From contig JAJGBQ010000022.1 in the NCBI GenBank assembly GCA_022457065.1, positions 1-13,345 on the forward strand: a stretch of DNA of 13,345 nucleotides, given 5' to 3'. The position numbers were made by a program, and so were the translations under genes. Shown one piece after another: positions 1-7,872 of the stretch. This DNA is from Curvularia sp. ZM96 (taxonomy: Eukaryota > Ascomycota > Dothideomycetes > Pleosporales > Pleosporaceae). Position 1 is the first letter of the stretch. The number at the start of each line of letters is the position of its first letter. The notes beneath the pieces were generated by a model. The model saw only the letters and a program-made list of their open reading frames with translations. It was not told the DNA's origin and ran no database searches.

Positions 1-186
1 GAGGAAGGCGGCGTTGAGAAAGTGGCCGAGGAAGATGTTGAGCATCGCCAGCGGGAACACCACGATGGCGTAGCCCGGAAAGCGCCGCCACCACGAGACC
101 AGCCCGGCCAGCACCATCGCCGAAAAGAACGTCAGCAGCGGATGCTGCGAGATGAACCAGAGCAGGGCGGAAAGGGCGGTGATCAT
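1..186 (-). CDS. Hypothetical inner-membrane protein, N-terminal part
   Basis: An uninterrupted frame starts with ATG at 186-184 and leaves the window at base 1, giving 62 residues that begin MITALSALLWFISQHPLL. Two hydrophobic stretches (about residues 3-28 and 38-62) are separated by a short basic segment, WWRRFPGY, which fits two membrane helices with a positively charged turn. I do not recognise the family. The start lies 43 bases downstream of the glnS stop on the same strand, with a hairpin in between, so it may be read from its own promoter or by read-through. No strong Shine-Dalgarno sequence precedes the ATG. It is one of the few coding stretches here with no visible frame break. Confidence 0.6.
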   Translation of the reverse strand, partial: MITALSALLWFISQHPLLTFFSAMVLAGLVSWWRRFPGYAIVVFPLAMLNIFLGHFLNAAFL

Positions 187-198
187 CGTAGGGTTCGT

Positions 199-220
199 GC
201 GGGCGCCTTCCGGCGCCCGC
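199..220 (-). terminator. Hairpin after glnS
   Basis: GCGGGCGCC and GGCGCCCGC form a perfect 9-bp stem with a 4-base loop (208-211), just after the glnS stop. No U-rich run follows on the minus strand, so it is either a weak intrinsic terminator or an mRNA 3'-end stabilising hairpin. The function is inferred from position. Confidence 0.5.
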
Positions 221-228
221 GCAGGTCC

Positions 229-1969
229 TCAGGCCGACCAGGTGTCGCGCAGGGTCACGCTGCGGTTGAACACCGGCTTGGCCTCGGTGTGGTCGCGGCG
301 ATCGGCCACGAAGTAGCCGGTACGCTCGAACTCGAACGACTGCCCGGCGCTGCGCTGGCCGCGGCCGGCTCGACATAGCCGGTGACGGTGCGGCGATTCC
401 GGGTTGAGGTAGTCGCGGTAGGTCTTGCCTTCCGATTCGTCGTCCGGATTGGCCACCGAGAACAGGCGGTCATACAGGCGGATCTCGGCCGGCACACCGT
501 GCACGGCGCTGACCCAATGGATGGTGCCCTTGACCTTGCGGTTGGCGCCTTCCATGCCCGGACGCGATTCCGGATCCAGCCAGCCGCGCAGCTCGGTGAT
601 GGTGCCGTCGGCATCCTTTATCACTTCATCGCAGCGGATGATGCCGGCGCCGCGCAGGCGCACTTCGCCACCCGGGACCAGGCGCTTCCAGCCCTTCGGC
701 GGTACTTCGGCGAAGTCCTCGCGGTCGATCCACACTTCGCGTGCGAACGGTACTTCGCGGCTGCCGAAGCTCTCGTCCTTCGGGTGGTTGCTGAAGGTCA
801 GCTGTTCTTCGTGGCCTTCCGGCAGGTTGGTCAGCACCAGCTTGACCGGATCGATCACCGCCATGCGGCGCGGCGCGGCACTGTCCAGGTCTTCGCGCAG
901 CGCGCCTTCCAGCACGCTGAAGTCGATCAGCGAGTTCTGCTTGCTGATGCCCACGCGTTCGGCGAACAGGCGCATCGCCGCCGGGGTATAGCCACGGCGA
1001 CGCAGGCCCTGCAGGGTCGGCATGCGCGGGTCTTCCAGCCGTCCACCAGCTGTTCGGTGACCAGCGCCATCAGCTTGCGCTTGCTCATCACCGTGTAGTT
1101 GATGTTCAGGCGCGAGAACTCGATCTGGCGCGGCTTGGCTGCTTCGCGCGGCAGGCCGGCGTCGACCAGCGGTTGGGTCAGTGCATCGTCATGGGCGAAA
1201 TCGACGTTGTCCACGCACCAGTCGTACAGCGGCGGTGGTCTTCGAATTCCAGCGTGCACAGCGAGTGGGTGATGCCCTCGATCGAATCACCCAGCGCATG
1301 GGCGAAGTCGTACATCGGGTAGATCGGCCAAGCGTTGCCGGTGTTCTGGTGCTCGACGTGCTTGATGCGGTACAGCGCCGGATCGCGCAGGTTGACGTTG
1401 CCGCTGGCCATGTCGATCTTGGCGCGCAGGGTACGCGCGCCATCCGGGAATTCACCGGCCTGCATGCGGCGGAACAGGTCGAGGTTTTCCTCGACGCTGC
1501 GGTCGCGCCACGGCGACGGGCGGCCCGGCTCGGTCAGGTGCCGCGGTAAGCGCGCACTTCCTCGGCCGACAGGTCGCAGACATAGGCCTTGCCCTGTTCG
1601 ATCAGCTTCTCGGCGGCCAGGTAATAAGTCTGGAAGTAGTCCGAGGCGTGGCGCAGCTCGTTCCAGCTGAAGCCCAGCCAGCGCACGTCGTTCTGGATCG
1701 CGGCCACGTATTCCGGATCTTCCTTGGCCGGGTTGGTGTCGTCGAAACGCAGGTTGCAGACGCCGCTGAATCACCGGCGATGCCGAAGTTCAGGCAGATC
1801 GACTTGGCGTGGCTGATGTGCAGGTAGCCGTTCGGCTCCGGCGGGAAGCGGTCTTGATCGCCTGGTGCTTTCCGCTGGCCAGGTCCTCGCGCACGATCTG
1901 GCGGATGAAATCGCGCTTTTCGTGGCTGTCGGCGGGGGTCTCGGGGCTGGCGGGGGTGTGCTCGGACAT
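229..1969 (-). CDS. glnS: Glutamine--tRNA ligase (GlnRS), frameshifted in this sequence
   Basis: Cytoplasmic class I aminoacyl-tRNA synthetase that charges tRNA-Gln with glutamine using ATP. It starts with ATG at 1969 (MSEHTPASPETPADSHEKRD) and ends with TGA at 231-229; about 580 codons fits the family. Near the N-terminus is the motif RFPPEPNGYLHISHAKS, where the HIGH signature reads HISH. The KMSKS-type motif is VMSKRK, inside NYTVMSKRKLMALV. The C-terminal half reads like the two anticodon-binding beta-barrels and ends NRSVTLRDTWSA. The frame changes near 1850 (CCC to CC in coding sense), 1770 (TTT to TT), 1538 (CCC to CC), 1232 (CCC to CC), 1035 (GGG to GG) and 394, with compensation near 345. 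Conserved sequence continues across each break, so the protein family is certain. The gene is normally essential, which argues that the breaks are sequencing errors. A TAGACT at 2007-2002 could be a -10 box, but no good -35 is visible. Confidence 0.95.
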
Positions 1970-2121
1970 GAGTCGGCGAAAAGAAAGGCAGAAAGACCAA
2001 CAGTCTAGCGCGTACGGGGCAGGGCTGCCCGGTAGGGCTGGCCGGCGGAATGGTCACGCGCCGTCACCACCACCATTCAGCCCCGGGCGTATGCTGGACC
2101 CATGTCCCATGGAGCCGCCGC

Positions 2122-2380
2122 ATGCACATCGTGTACAAGGCCGACAACCTGTTCGACGCCCACCTGGTCAAGCACGCGCTGGAAGATGCCGGCATCCCGG
2201 CCTCGTGTTCGGCGAGTCGCTGCTGGGTGGCATGGGCGAGCTGCCGCTGTTCGGCGTGCTGCGGGTGGCATCCCCGACGCGCGCGGCCGCAGGCCGAGGA
2301 CATCGTGGCGGCGCTGGACTTGGGCCACGCACCGGACGCCCCATCTCAGATGCAGACGACATAGCCGGACTTCCGCGTAG
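2122..2380 (+). CDS. Small DUF2007-type (putative signal transducing) protein, frameshifted
   Basis: The start at 2122 reads MHIVYKADNLFDAHLVKHAL, preceded by GGAG at 2111-2114. This resembles the short DUF2007 (PF09413) proteins, whose biochemical role is unknown. The protein then passes through other frames: VFGESLLGGMGELPLFGVLR, IPDARGPQAEDIVAALDLGH, then APISDADDIAGLPA and TAG at 2378-2380, about 86 residues in all. The breaks lie near 2203, 2266, 2281, 2343 and 2373, and most fit one base lost from a run of C, G or T. The stop codon overlaps the Shine-Dalgarno of msrA (TAGGAG), so the two genes are probably cotranscribed and coupled. The family call rests on the N-terminal pattern and size only. 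Confidence 0.75.
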
Positions 2381-2389
2381 GAGCGCATC

Positions 2390-3109
2390 ATGTTGGGAAT
2401 TGGCCAGGGCATCCTCGGCATCGGCGCCTTCAAGCAGCGCCTGCCGCGCCCGGAAGAAGCACTGCCGGGGCGTGACCAACCGCTGCCGCTGCACAGCAAC
2501 CAGCACTTCGTGAACAGCCATCCGCTGAAGGACCGTTTCGCCGGCCTGCAGCAGATCCGTTTCGCGCTGGGCTGCTTCTGGGGCGCTGAGCGCAAGTTCT
2601 GGACCGAACCGGGCGTGTACAGCACCTCGGTCGGCTATGCCGGCGGCATTACCCCGAACCCGACCTATGAAGAGGTCTGCTCGGGCCTGACCGGCTACAC
2701 CGAAGTGGTGCAGGTGGTGTTCGACCCGGCGGTGAGCCTGGAGCGGCTGCTTCAGCTGTTCTGGGAGAGCCACGACCTGACCCAGGGCATGCGCCAGGGC
2801 AACGACACCGGCACCCAGTACCGCTCGGCGATCCACGCCACCGACGAGGCGCAGTACAAGGCAGCGCTGGCCAGCCGCGAGGCCTACCAGGCGCAGCTGG
2901 ACGCCGCCGGTTATGGCCCGATCACCACCGAGATCGTGTATCCGGCGCCCTGAGTATTACTACGCCGAGGATTACCACCAGCAGTACCTGGCGAAGAACC
3001 CGGAACGGTTACTGCGGTATCGGCGGCACCGGCGTGAGCTGCCCGATCGGGTTGGATGTGGAGGTGCCGCGCGACGCGCGGTGGTCCGCCTGCGGCGGGC
3101 AGAAGCTGA
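2390..3109 (+). CDS. msrA: Peptide-methionine (S)-S-oxide reductase MsrA, 3' end uncertain
   Basis: Reduces methionine-S-sulfoxide in proteins and so repairs oxidative damage. It starts at 2390 with GGAG at 2380-2383. The catalytic motif GCFWG is at residues 61-65 (Cys62), followed by conserved blocks VGYAGG, YEEVCSGLTGYTEVVQV, WESHDLTQGMRQGNDTGTQY and ITTEIVYPA. The frame is open for 187 codons and meets TGA at 2951-2953, but the missing C-terminus follows in other frames: EYYYAEDYHQQYLAKNP, then YCGIGGTGVSCPIGLDV with the typical resolving-cysteine region, up to about 3060. The first break fits one inserted T at 2952; the second, near 3003, fits an extra G. The true stop is not clear. The frame carrying CPIGLDV stays open to 3369 through repeat DNA, while a shifted frame stops at 3107-3109. 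Family length suggests an end close to 3060. Confidence 0.9.
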
Positions 3110-3149
3110 AAGCAACGGCCAAGCCAAAGCCAAAGCGGCTCGGGCTGCT

Positions 3150-3272
3150 GTGGGTTTGGCGGGAGGGTACAGATGGCGGACACGCCGTGAACCCATCCCT
3201 GGGGGCTCGGCCACGGCATCCATGCCGTGGACGGTCCCGCCATCTGCACCCGTCCCGCCTTCGACAGTTTCC
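3150..3272 (+). repeat. Palindromic intergenic repeat, copy 1
   Basis: The left arm (3158-3179, beginning GGCGGGAGGGTACAG) pairs with the right arm (3237-3259) except for one missing base and one A/G difference. Inside is a perfect hairpin CCACGGCAT-CC-ATGCCGTGG (3211-3230). The outer edges are GTGGGTTTGGC (3150-3160) and CCTTCGACAGTTTCC (3258-3272). Copy 2 at 3420-3544 has the same order of parts on the other strand. It resembles the abundant long intergenic palindromes of xanthomonads with a GCATCCATGC centre; I cannot give a family name. Confidence 0.75.
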
Positions 3273-3323
3273 CGGTGACGGTGGGCAACAGCATTGGGTT
3301 ACTGACGAACTGATGGAAAACAA

Positions 3324-3355
3324 AAAGGACGCGGCCTTCGCCGCGTCCTTTGTTT
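3324..3355. terminator. Bidirectional intrinsic terminator between msrA and tal
   Basis: AAAGGACGCGGC (3324-3335) pairs with GCCGCGTCCTTT (3340-3351): a 12-bp stem with a CTTC loop. On the minus strand the stem is followed by TTTTTGTTTTC, a strong U-tract for transcripts coming from tal. On the plus strand it is followed by GTTTG, a weaker tract for transcripts from msrA. It sits between the two convergent genes and between two inverted repeat copies. Confidence 0.9.
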
Positions 3356-3419
3356 GTGAGCACGCGTAGCGCGCGACCCGCTTTTGCTCTTCTTTTTCTT
3401 CCCGTGGCGGACCGCCGCA

Positions 3420-3544
3420 GGAAACTGTCGAAGGCAGGGCGGGTGGGTCGTGCAGGGCGTGAGCCGCATGGATGCGGCGACCGAGCTTACATGGACGTAC
3501 TTTGCAGCGTCCCCTGCATGGCCCACCCGCCCTGCCAATCCCAC
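3420..3544 (-). repeat. Palindromic intergenic repeat, copy 2 (inverted relative to copy 1)
   Basis: The arm GGCAGGGCGGGTGGG at 3433-3447 is matched perfectly by CCCACCCGCCCTGCC at 3522-3536. The pairing continues through TGCAGGG/CCCTGCA with two mismatches. The inner hairpin is GCCGCAT-GG-ATGCGGC (3463-3478). The edge GGAAACTGTCGAAGG (3420-3434) is the exact reverse complement of the copy 1 edge at 3258-3272, and the far edge CCAATCCCAC (3535-3544) mirrors the GTGGGTTTGG of copy 1. The remainder, 3545-3593 up to the tal stop, shows nothing recognisable. Confidence 0.75.
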
Positions 3545-3593
3545 GATCTGCCTTGCGCGACCCGCCACGAGGGCCCAGCCGTTGGCCGGAACC

Positions 3594-4545
3594 TCACAGT
3601 GCCTCGCGGATCCGCTGACGCAGCGCTTCCAGATCCTTGGCAAACGCCTCGATACCGGTCGCCAGCTTCTCGGTGGCCATCGGATCGGCCGCCAGATCCG
3701 CCGCGAACTCGCTGCATCGATCGGGGTCACCGCCACGCCGTCGGCGGCACCGGCCACCAGCTTGCGCGGCAGCGCGCCGTGGTCGGCGTCCAGCTTCTCC
3801 AGCAGGTCCGGCGAAATCGTCAGGCGGTCGCAGCCGGCCAGCGCTTCGATCTGCGCGGTCGAACGGAACGAGGCACCCATCACCACCGTCGACGAACCGC
3901 GACGCTTGAATTCGGCATACACGCCACGCACGAACTTCACGCCCGGGTCTTCGTCGATGCTGGCCGGGTCTGGCCGTTGGCCACGTACCAATCGAGGATG
4001 CGGCCGACGAACGGCGAGATCAGGAACGCGCCGGCTTCGCTGCAGGCCAGCGCCTGGGTCGGGTTGAAGATCAGGGTCAGGTTGCAGTCGATACCCTCGG
4101 CCTGCAGGATGCGCGCGGCTTCCACGCCTTCCCAGGTCGCGGCGATCTTGATCAGGATCTTCGCGCGGCACGCCTGCATCAGCGTACATCTGGATGAACT
4201 GGCGGCCTTGGCCACGGTGGCGGCGGTGTCGTAAGCCTGGTCGGCATCCACTTCGGTGGACACGCGGCCCGGCACCAGCGTGCTCAGCAGCGCGCCGACG
4301 CCGATGGTCAGGCGGTCGGCCACGGCATGCACCACGGCTTCGCGGTCGCCACTCTGCTGGCGGCCCCAGGCCAGTTCGCGTTCGATCAGCTCGGCGTAGA
4401 CCGGCAGGTCCAGCGCCTTCTTCACCAGAGTCGGGTTGGTGGTGCAGTCCACCGGCTGCAGGCGCTTGATGGCGTCGTAGTCACCGGTATCGGCAACGAC
4501 CACGGACAGTTCGCGCAGCTGGGACAGTTTGGACGGGGTACTCAT
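3594..4545 (-). CDS. tal: Transaldolase (TalB-like), frameshifted in this sequence
   Basis: Non-oxidative pentose phosphate pathway enzyme that moves a three-carbon unit between sedoheptulose-7-phosphate and glyceraldehyde-3-phosphate. ATG at 4545 follows AGGAG at a good distance. The N-terminus reads MSTPSKLSQLRELSVVVADT, then DAIKRLQPVDCTTNPTLVKK. The Schiff-base lysine lies in ILIKIAATWEG (Lys codon 4149-4147), followed by CNLTLIFNPTQALACSEAGA, SPFVGRILDWY, GASFRSTAQIEALAGCDRLT and ISPDLLEKL. The end reads EALRQRIREAL with TGA at 3596-3594. About 317 codons is normal. Breaks near 4189 (AAG to AG), 4160 (AAAA to AA), 3967 and 3720 are all base losses in coding sense, and the protein is conserved across them. 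It lies 50 bases after rnk and ends toward the strong terminator at 3324-3355. Confidence 0.93.
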
Positions 4546-4595
4546 TACGGCTCCTGGTGCAGGGGGATCGAATCGCGCGCGGTGCGCAGCGGTAA

Positions 4596-5001
4596 TCAGG
4601 GGCGGTCGTTGTGGACCGCGGTCACGCGCAGGCGCAGCTTGCGGCCGCCGGGCGCGTTCCAGTCGATGCTCTGGCCGATCGAAAGGCCGAGCAGGGCGCT
4701 GCCGACCGGGGCCAGCACGGAAACCTTGCCTTCATCGACGTTGGCTTCGCGGGGAAGACCAGCGTCAGGACGTGCTTCTCGCCCGAGACTTCATCTTCGC
4801 ATTCTCAACGCGCGAATGCATCATGACGATGCCTTCGGGAATCTGGTCCGGCGCCAGCACGGTGGCACGGTTGAGTTCTTCAGCAAGCGCGAGCGCGGCA
4901 GGCGTCTGGCTCAGCGCAGGGGATTCGAGCATGGCGTCCAGGCGGTCCATGTCGAAGGTGGAAACGGTGATCGACGGCGGCAGGCCGCTGGCGGTACTCA
5001 T
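4596..5001 (-). CDS. rnk: Rnk-type nucleoside diphosphate kinase regulator (GreA/GreB C-domain family), frameshifted
   Basis: ATG at 5001 follows AAGGAG (5014-5009). The first part reads MSTASGLPPSITVSTFDMDR, then a helical stretch (ALSQTPAALALAEELNRA) and VLAPDQIPEGIVMMHSRVE. After a break near 4796 the protein continues in another frame: DEVSGEKHVLTLVFP, then KVSVLAPVGSALLGLSIGQS and IDWNAPGGRKLRLRVTAV, ending NDRP with TGA at 4598-4596. About 135 residues and this two-part layout match Rnk, a GreA/GreB-like protein that binds RNA polymerase and was named for its effect on nucleoside diphosphate kinase. A second break near 4755 fits lost bases. The gene sits between oxyR and tal. It could be read through from oxyR, although a terminator-like hairpin lies just upstream of its ribosome binding site. 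Confidence 0.85.
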
Positions 5002-5027
5002 GGTGAAGCTCCTTGCTGGTGCCGCGC

Positions 5028-5100
5028 AAAAGGCGGCACTGCTGGCGCCGCCTGTCTGCATTGCGGGGACAATGCGGCCGGAATCGACTCCGCCGATTCC
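5028..5100 (-). terminator. Three hairpins between oxyR and rnk, the last followed by U-tract
   Basis: In minus-strand order these are GGAATCG/CGATTCC (5100-5080, perfect 7-bp stem), GCATTG/CAATGC (5075-5058, perfect 6-bp stem), then GGCGGC/GCCGCC (5052-5032) followed at once by UUUU (5031-5028). The last has the form of a short intrinsic terminator for oxyR. It ends only 13 bases before the rnk Shine-Dalgarno, so it could instead act as an attenuator or leader structure of rnk. Confidence 0.5.
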
Positions 5101-5119
5101 AGACCGGTACTGCGGGGGC

Positions 5120-6070
5120 TCAGCCGTTCAGCGCGGGGCCGGGCAGGGCGGCAGTGTCGCCGGCGGTGTTGACCGCCTCCAGGGTGAACAGCGCCCTGCG
5201 GCAGGCGCTTCGAACTGGTCGGCCAGCTCCATCAGGAAGTCGTTCATGGCCGAGCTGCGACGCCAGATCATGGCGATGCGGCGGCTGACGGTCGCCGGTG
5301 AAATCGAGCAGGCGGATGTTGTTCGAGCGCGGACCGGCGGTTGCACCGACAGGCTCGGCAGCAGGGTGATGCCGACGTCGGCGGCGACCATCTGCCGCAG
5401 CGTCTCCAGGCTGGTGGCGCGGAACTCGGACTTCTCTCGTTGGCGCCGAACAGGCGGCAGACTTCCAGCGCCTGGTCGCGCAGGCAATGCCCGTCTTCCA
5501 GCAGCAGCAGCTTCTGGGCGGCCAGTTCCTGCACGTCCAGGTGCTCGCGGCGGCCAGCGGGTGGCGCCTGGAACAGCCAGCAGGAACGGTTCTTCGAACA
5601 GGAACTCGGCGCAGCTGGTCGTCGATCACCGGCAGGGCCAGCAGCGCAGCATCGAGTTTGCCTTCGCGCAGGCGGTCGAGCAGCACATCGCTCTTTTCCT
5701 CGACCAGCAGCAGTTCCAGCTCCGGGAAGCGATCGCGGATGCGCGGGATCACATGCGGCAGCAGGTACGGCCCAGGGTCGGGAAGATCCCCAGGCGCACC
5801 GTACCGGCTTCCGGTCGCGGCTGCGTCGCGCCGCTTCTTCAGCTGTTCCACTTCGGACGATCACCCGCGCCCGCGCGGTAGCCTCCTGGCCGGCCGGGGT
5901 CAGCATCACCTTGCGCGGTGCGCGTTCCACCAGCGGCAGGCCCAGCTTCTTCTTCCAGCTTGGATCTGCGTGGACAGCGTTGGCTGGCTGACGAAGCAGG
6001 AGGCGGCAGCCCGGCCGAAATGCTTGTGGTCGGCCAGGGCTACCAGGTACTTCAGATCACGTAGGTTCAT
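5120..6070 (-). CDS. oxyR: Hydrogen peroxide-responsive LysR-type regulator OxyR, frameshifted
   Basis: Starts with ATG at 6070 (MNLRDLKYLVALADHKHFGR) and ends with TGA at 5122-5120, about 317 codons. The N-terminal winged helix-turn-helix reads RAAASCFVSQPTLSTQIQ. After breaks the protein goes on with VERAPRKVMLTPAGQEATAR, GPYLLPHVIPRIRDRFPELE and SDVLLDRLREGKLDAALLAL. The redox switch is visible as GHCLRDQALEVC (Cys codons 5486-5484 and 5459-5457, eight residues apart), the same spacing as Cys199/Cys208 of E. coli OxyR. VAADVGITLLPSLS and MIWRRSSAMND follow. Frame breaks lie near 5960-5940, 5885, 5850, 5775, 5605, 5440, 5330 and 5210. It starts 85 bases after ahpF on the same strand, matching the Xanthomonas ahpC-ahpF-oxyR order. 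It probably controls ahpC through the site at 8580-8602. Confidence 0.95.
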
Positions 6071-6083
6071 CCTTACACCCCAG

Positions 6084-6149
6084 GGGTAACGGACCGGCTG
6101 ACGGCGTGGTTACCCGACAGGCAGACAATGTTCCCGGTGATCTGGGAAC
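6084..6149 (-). promoter_or_regulatory. Two hairpins in the ahpF-oxyR gap
   Basis: GTTCCC/GGGAAC (6130-6149, extendable to 8 bp with one G-U) lies 6 bases after the ahpF stop. GGGTAAC/GTTACCC (6084-6090 and 6109-6115) lies between it and the oxyR start. No U-tract follows either. They may adjust oxyR relative to ahpF expression or protect the ahpF mRNA end; this is inference from position. No clear Shine-Dalgarno precedes the oxyR ATG. Confidence 0.35.
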
Positions 6150-6154
6150 GTGGA

Positions 6155-7730
6155 TCAGGCAGCTTCAGCAACGGCACCGCTGCTGCTGCTCACCGACGAG
6201 CGGATCAGGTGGTCGAACGCGCTCAGTGCGGCGGCCGGAACTGGCGCCCATGGCGATGATGATCTGCTTGTAGGGTACCGTCGTGCAATCGCCAGCAGCG
6301 AACACACCCGGCAATTGGCTGGTGGTCGTCGATGACGACCTCGCCACGCGGCGACAGCGCCACGGTGTCCTTCAGCCACTCGGTGTTGCAGCAGGCCGAT
6401 CTGCACGAAGATGCCTTCCAGCTCGACGCGGTGGCGTCGCCGCCGACGCGGTCCTTGTAGACCAGGCCGGTGACACGGCTGCCGTCGCCCAGCACCTCGG
6501 TGGTCTGCGCGCTGGTCAGCACGGTGACGCAGCCAGGCTGCGCAGCTTCTTCTGCAGTACTTCATCGGCGCGCAGGCTGGAATCGAATTCCAGCAGGGTC
6601 ACATGCGACACGATGCCGGCCAGGTCGATGGCCGCTTCCACGCCGGAGTTGCCGCCGCCGATCACCGCCACGCGCTTGCCCTTGAACAGCGCGGCATCGC
6701 AATGCGGGCAGTAGGCCACGCCCTTGCCAGGTACTGGTCCTCGCCCGGCACGTTCATCTGCCGCCAGCGTGCGCCAGGACAGGATCACCGAACGCGACTT
6801 CAGCACCGCGCCGTTCTCCAGCTGCACCCGCACCAGGCCGTTCATCGAGGTCGGCACCAGCGCTGGCGCGCTGCAGGTTCATGATGTCCACCTCGCACTC
6901 GCGCACGTGCTGCTCCAGCGCCGTGGCCAGCTTCGGGCCTTCGGTCTCCTTCACCGAAATGAAGTTCTCGATCGCCATGGTGTCCAGCACCTGGCCACCG
7001 AAACGCTCGGCGGCGATGCCGGTGCGGATGCCCTTGCGTGCGGCGTAGATCGCTGCTGCCGCACCAGCCGGGCTCCGCCCACCACCAGCACGTCGAAGGC
7101 GTCCTTGGCGGCGATCTTCTCGGCATCGCGCTTGCTGGCATTGGTGTCCAGCTTGGCCACGATCTGCTCGAGGGTCATGCGGCCCTGGTCGAACACTTCA
7201 CCGTTGAGGTAAACGGTCGGCACCGACATGATCTCGCGCTTCTCGACTTCGTCCTTGGAACAGGGCACCGTCGATGGCCACGTGCTGGATGCGCGGGCCG
7301 AGCACCGCCGCCAGGTTCAGCGCCTGCACCACATCCGGGCAGTTCTGGCAGGACAGCGAGAAGTAGGTTTCGAACCGGTACTCGCCTTCCAGGTTCTGCA
7401 CCTGCTCGATCAGCTCGGCGGTGGCCTTGGACGGGTGGCCGCCCACCTGCAGCAGGGCCAGCACCAGCGACGTGAACTCGTGGCCCATCGGCAGGCCGGC
7501 GAAGGTCAGGTGGATATCCTGGCCCGGCGTGCCCAGGTCGAACGAGGCACTCGGCCCTGGCCGTCACGCAGCACCTGGCAGCGAGATCTTGTCCGACAGG
7601 CTTTCCAGGGTCTGCAGCAGTTCCAGCATTTCTCGACTGGCGCCGTCGTCGGGTGCGCGGTGATCTGGATCGGGCGGTCACGCGCTCCAGATAGGTCTTC
7701 AGCTGCGACTCGCAGGTTGGCGTCCAACAT
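6155..7730 (-). CDS. ahpF: Alkyl hydroperoxide reductase flavoprotein subunit AhpF, frameshifted
   Basis: NAD(P)H-dependent FAD protein that passes electrons to AhpC. ATG at 7730 (MLDANL) follows GGAG eight bases upstream; TGA is at 6157-6155; about 525 codons is close to the usual 520-530. The N-terminal double-thioredoxin-like domain contains GHEFTSLVLALLQVGGHPS and LSCQNCPDVVQALNLA, with its CxxC Cys codons at 7350-7348 and 7341-7339. SVPTVYLNGEVFDQGRMTLE and the FAD-binding start FDVLVVGG follow. The TrxR-like domain has GGQVLDTMAIENFISVKETE, GKGVAYCPHCD (active CxxC, codons 6710-6708 and 6701-6699), RVAVIGGGNSGVEAAIDLAG and VFAAGDCTTVPYKQIIIAMG, ending HLIRSSVSSSSGAVAEAA. At least ten frame changes are needed, for example near 7680, 7640, 7570, 7260, 7065, 6870, 6730, 6530, 6390 and 6240, mostly single-base losses. 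Conservation is continuous, so the identity is secure. Confidence 0.95.
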
Positions 7731-7794
7731 CGGGCATCTCCGGCTTCAGGCAAACAGGGGTGGCACCGCCGTAGAAGGTAGCGGACCGAGGGTA

Positions 7795-7872
7795 GGGGTG
7801 AACCCAAGACAGCGACCGTGGAAGGGGCTGGTGGCCAAGGCTGGCGCGCGTTGGCTGTCTTGGGTTCACCCC
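7795..7872. repeat. Perfect 19-bp inverted repeat between ahpC and ahpF
   Basis: GGGGTGAACCCAAGACAGC (7795-7813) is the exact reverse complement of 7854-7872, with a 40-base loop. It lies 64 bases upstream of the ahpF start, within the ahpC-ahpF gap. No U-tract follows on the minus strand. It may stabilise or attenuate the ahpC transcript, which would separate a high AhpC level from a lower AhpF level. Confidence 0.8.

Noticed and set aside
382..1098. 238-codon open frame on the plus strand
   Set aside because: It is antisense to the clearly conserved C-terminal half of GlnRS; composition shadow.
229..1969. glnS as a true pseudogene or a gene using programmed frameshifting
   Set aside because: There are many breaks, of different sign and without slippery-site context. 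The protein is preserved across all of them and is normally essential, so sequence error explains them better.
2089..2095. TATGCT as -10 box for the DUF2007-msrA transcript
   Set aside because: No -35-like sequence is present at the right distance; too weak to list as a promoter.
2077..2836. Minus-strand open frames opposite the DUF2007 gene and msrA
   Set aside because: The plus strand carries MsrA motifs with a good ribosome binding site; the minus frames show no family pattern.
3061..3369. C-terminal extension of MsrA of about 100 residues
   Set aside because: The frame runs through an AAGC-rich stretch, a repeat element and a terminator. MsrA proteins normally end close to CPIGLD, so the open frame is probably the product of lost stop information.
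4529..5881. 450-codon open frame on the plus strand
   Set aside because: It lies antisense to rnk and oxyR, whose conserved protein sequence is plain on the other strand. Long antisense frames are expected at this GC content, and it has no recognisable domain.
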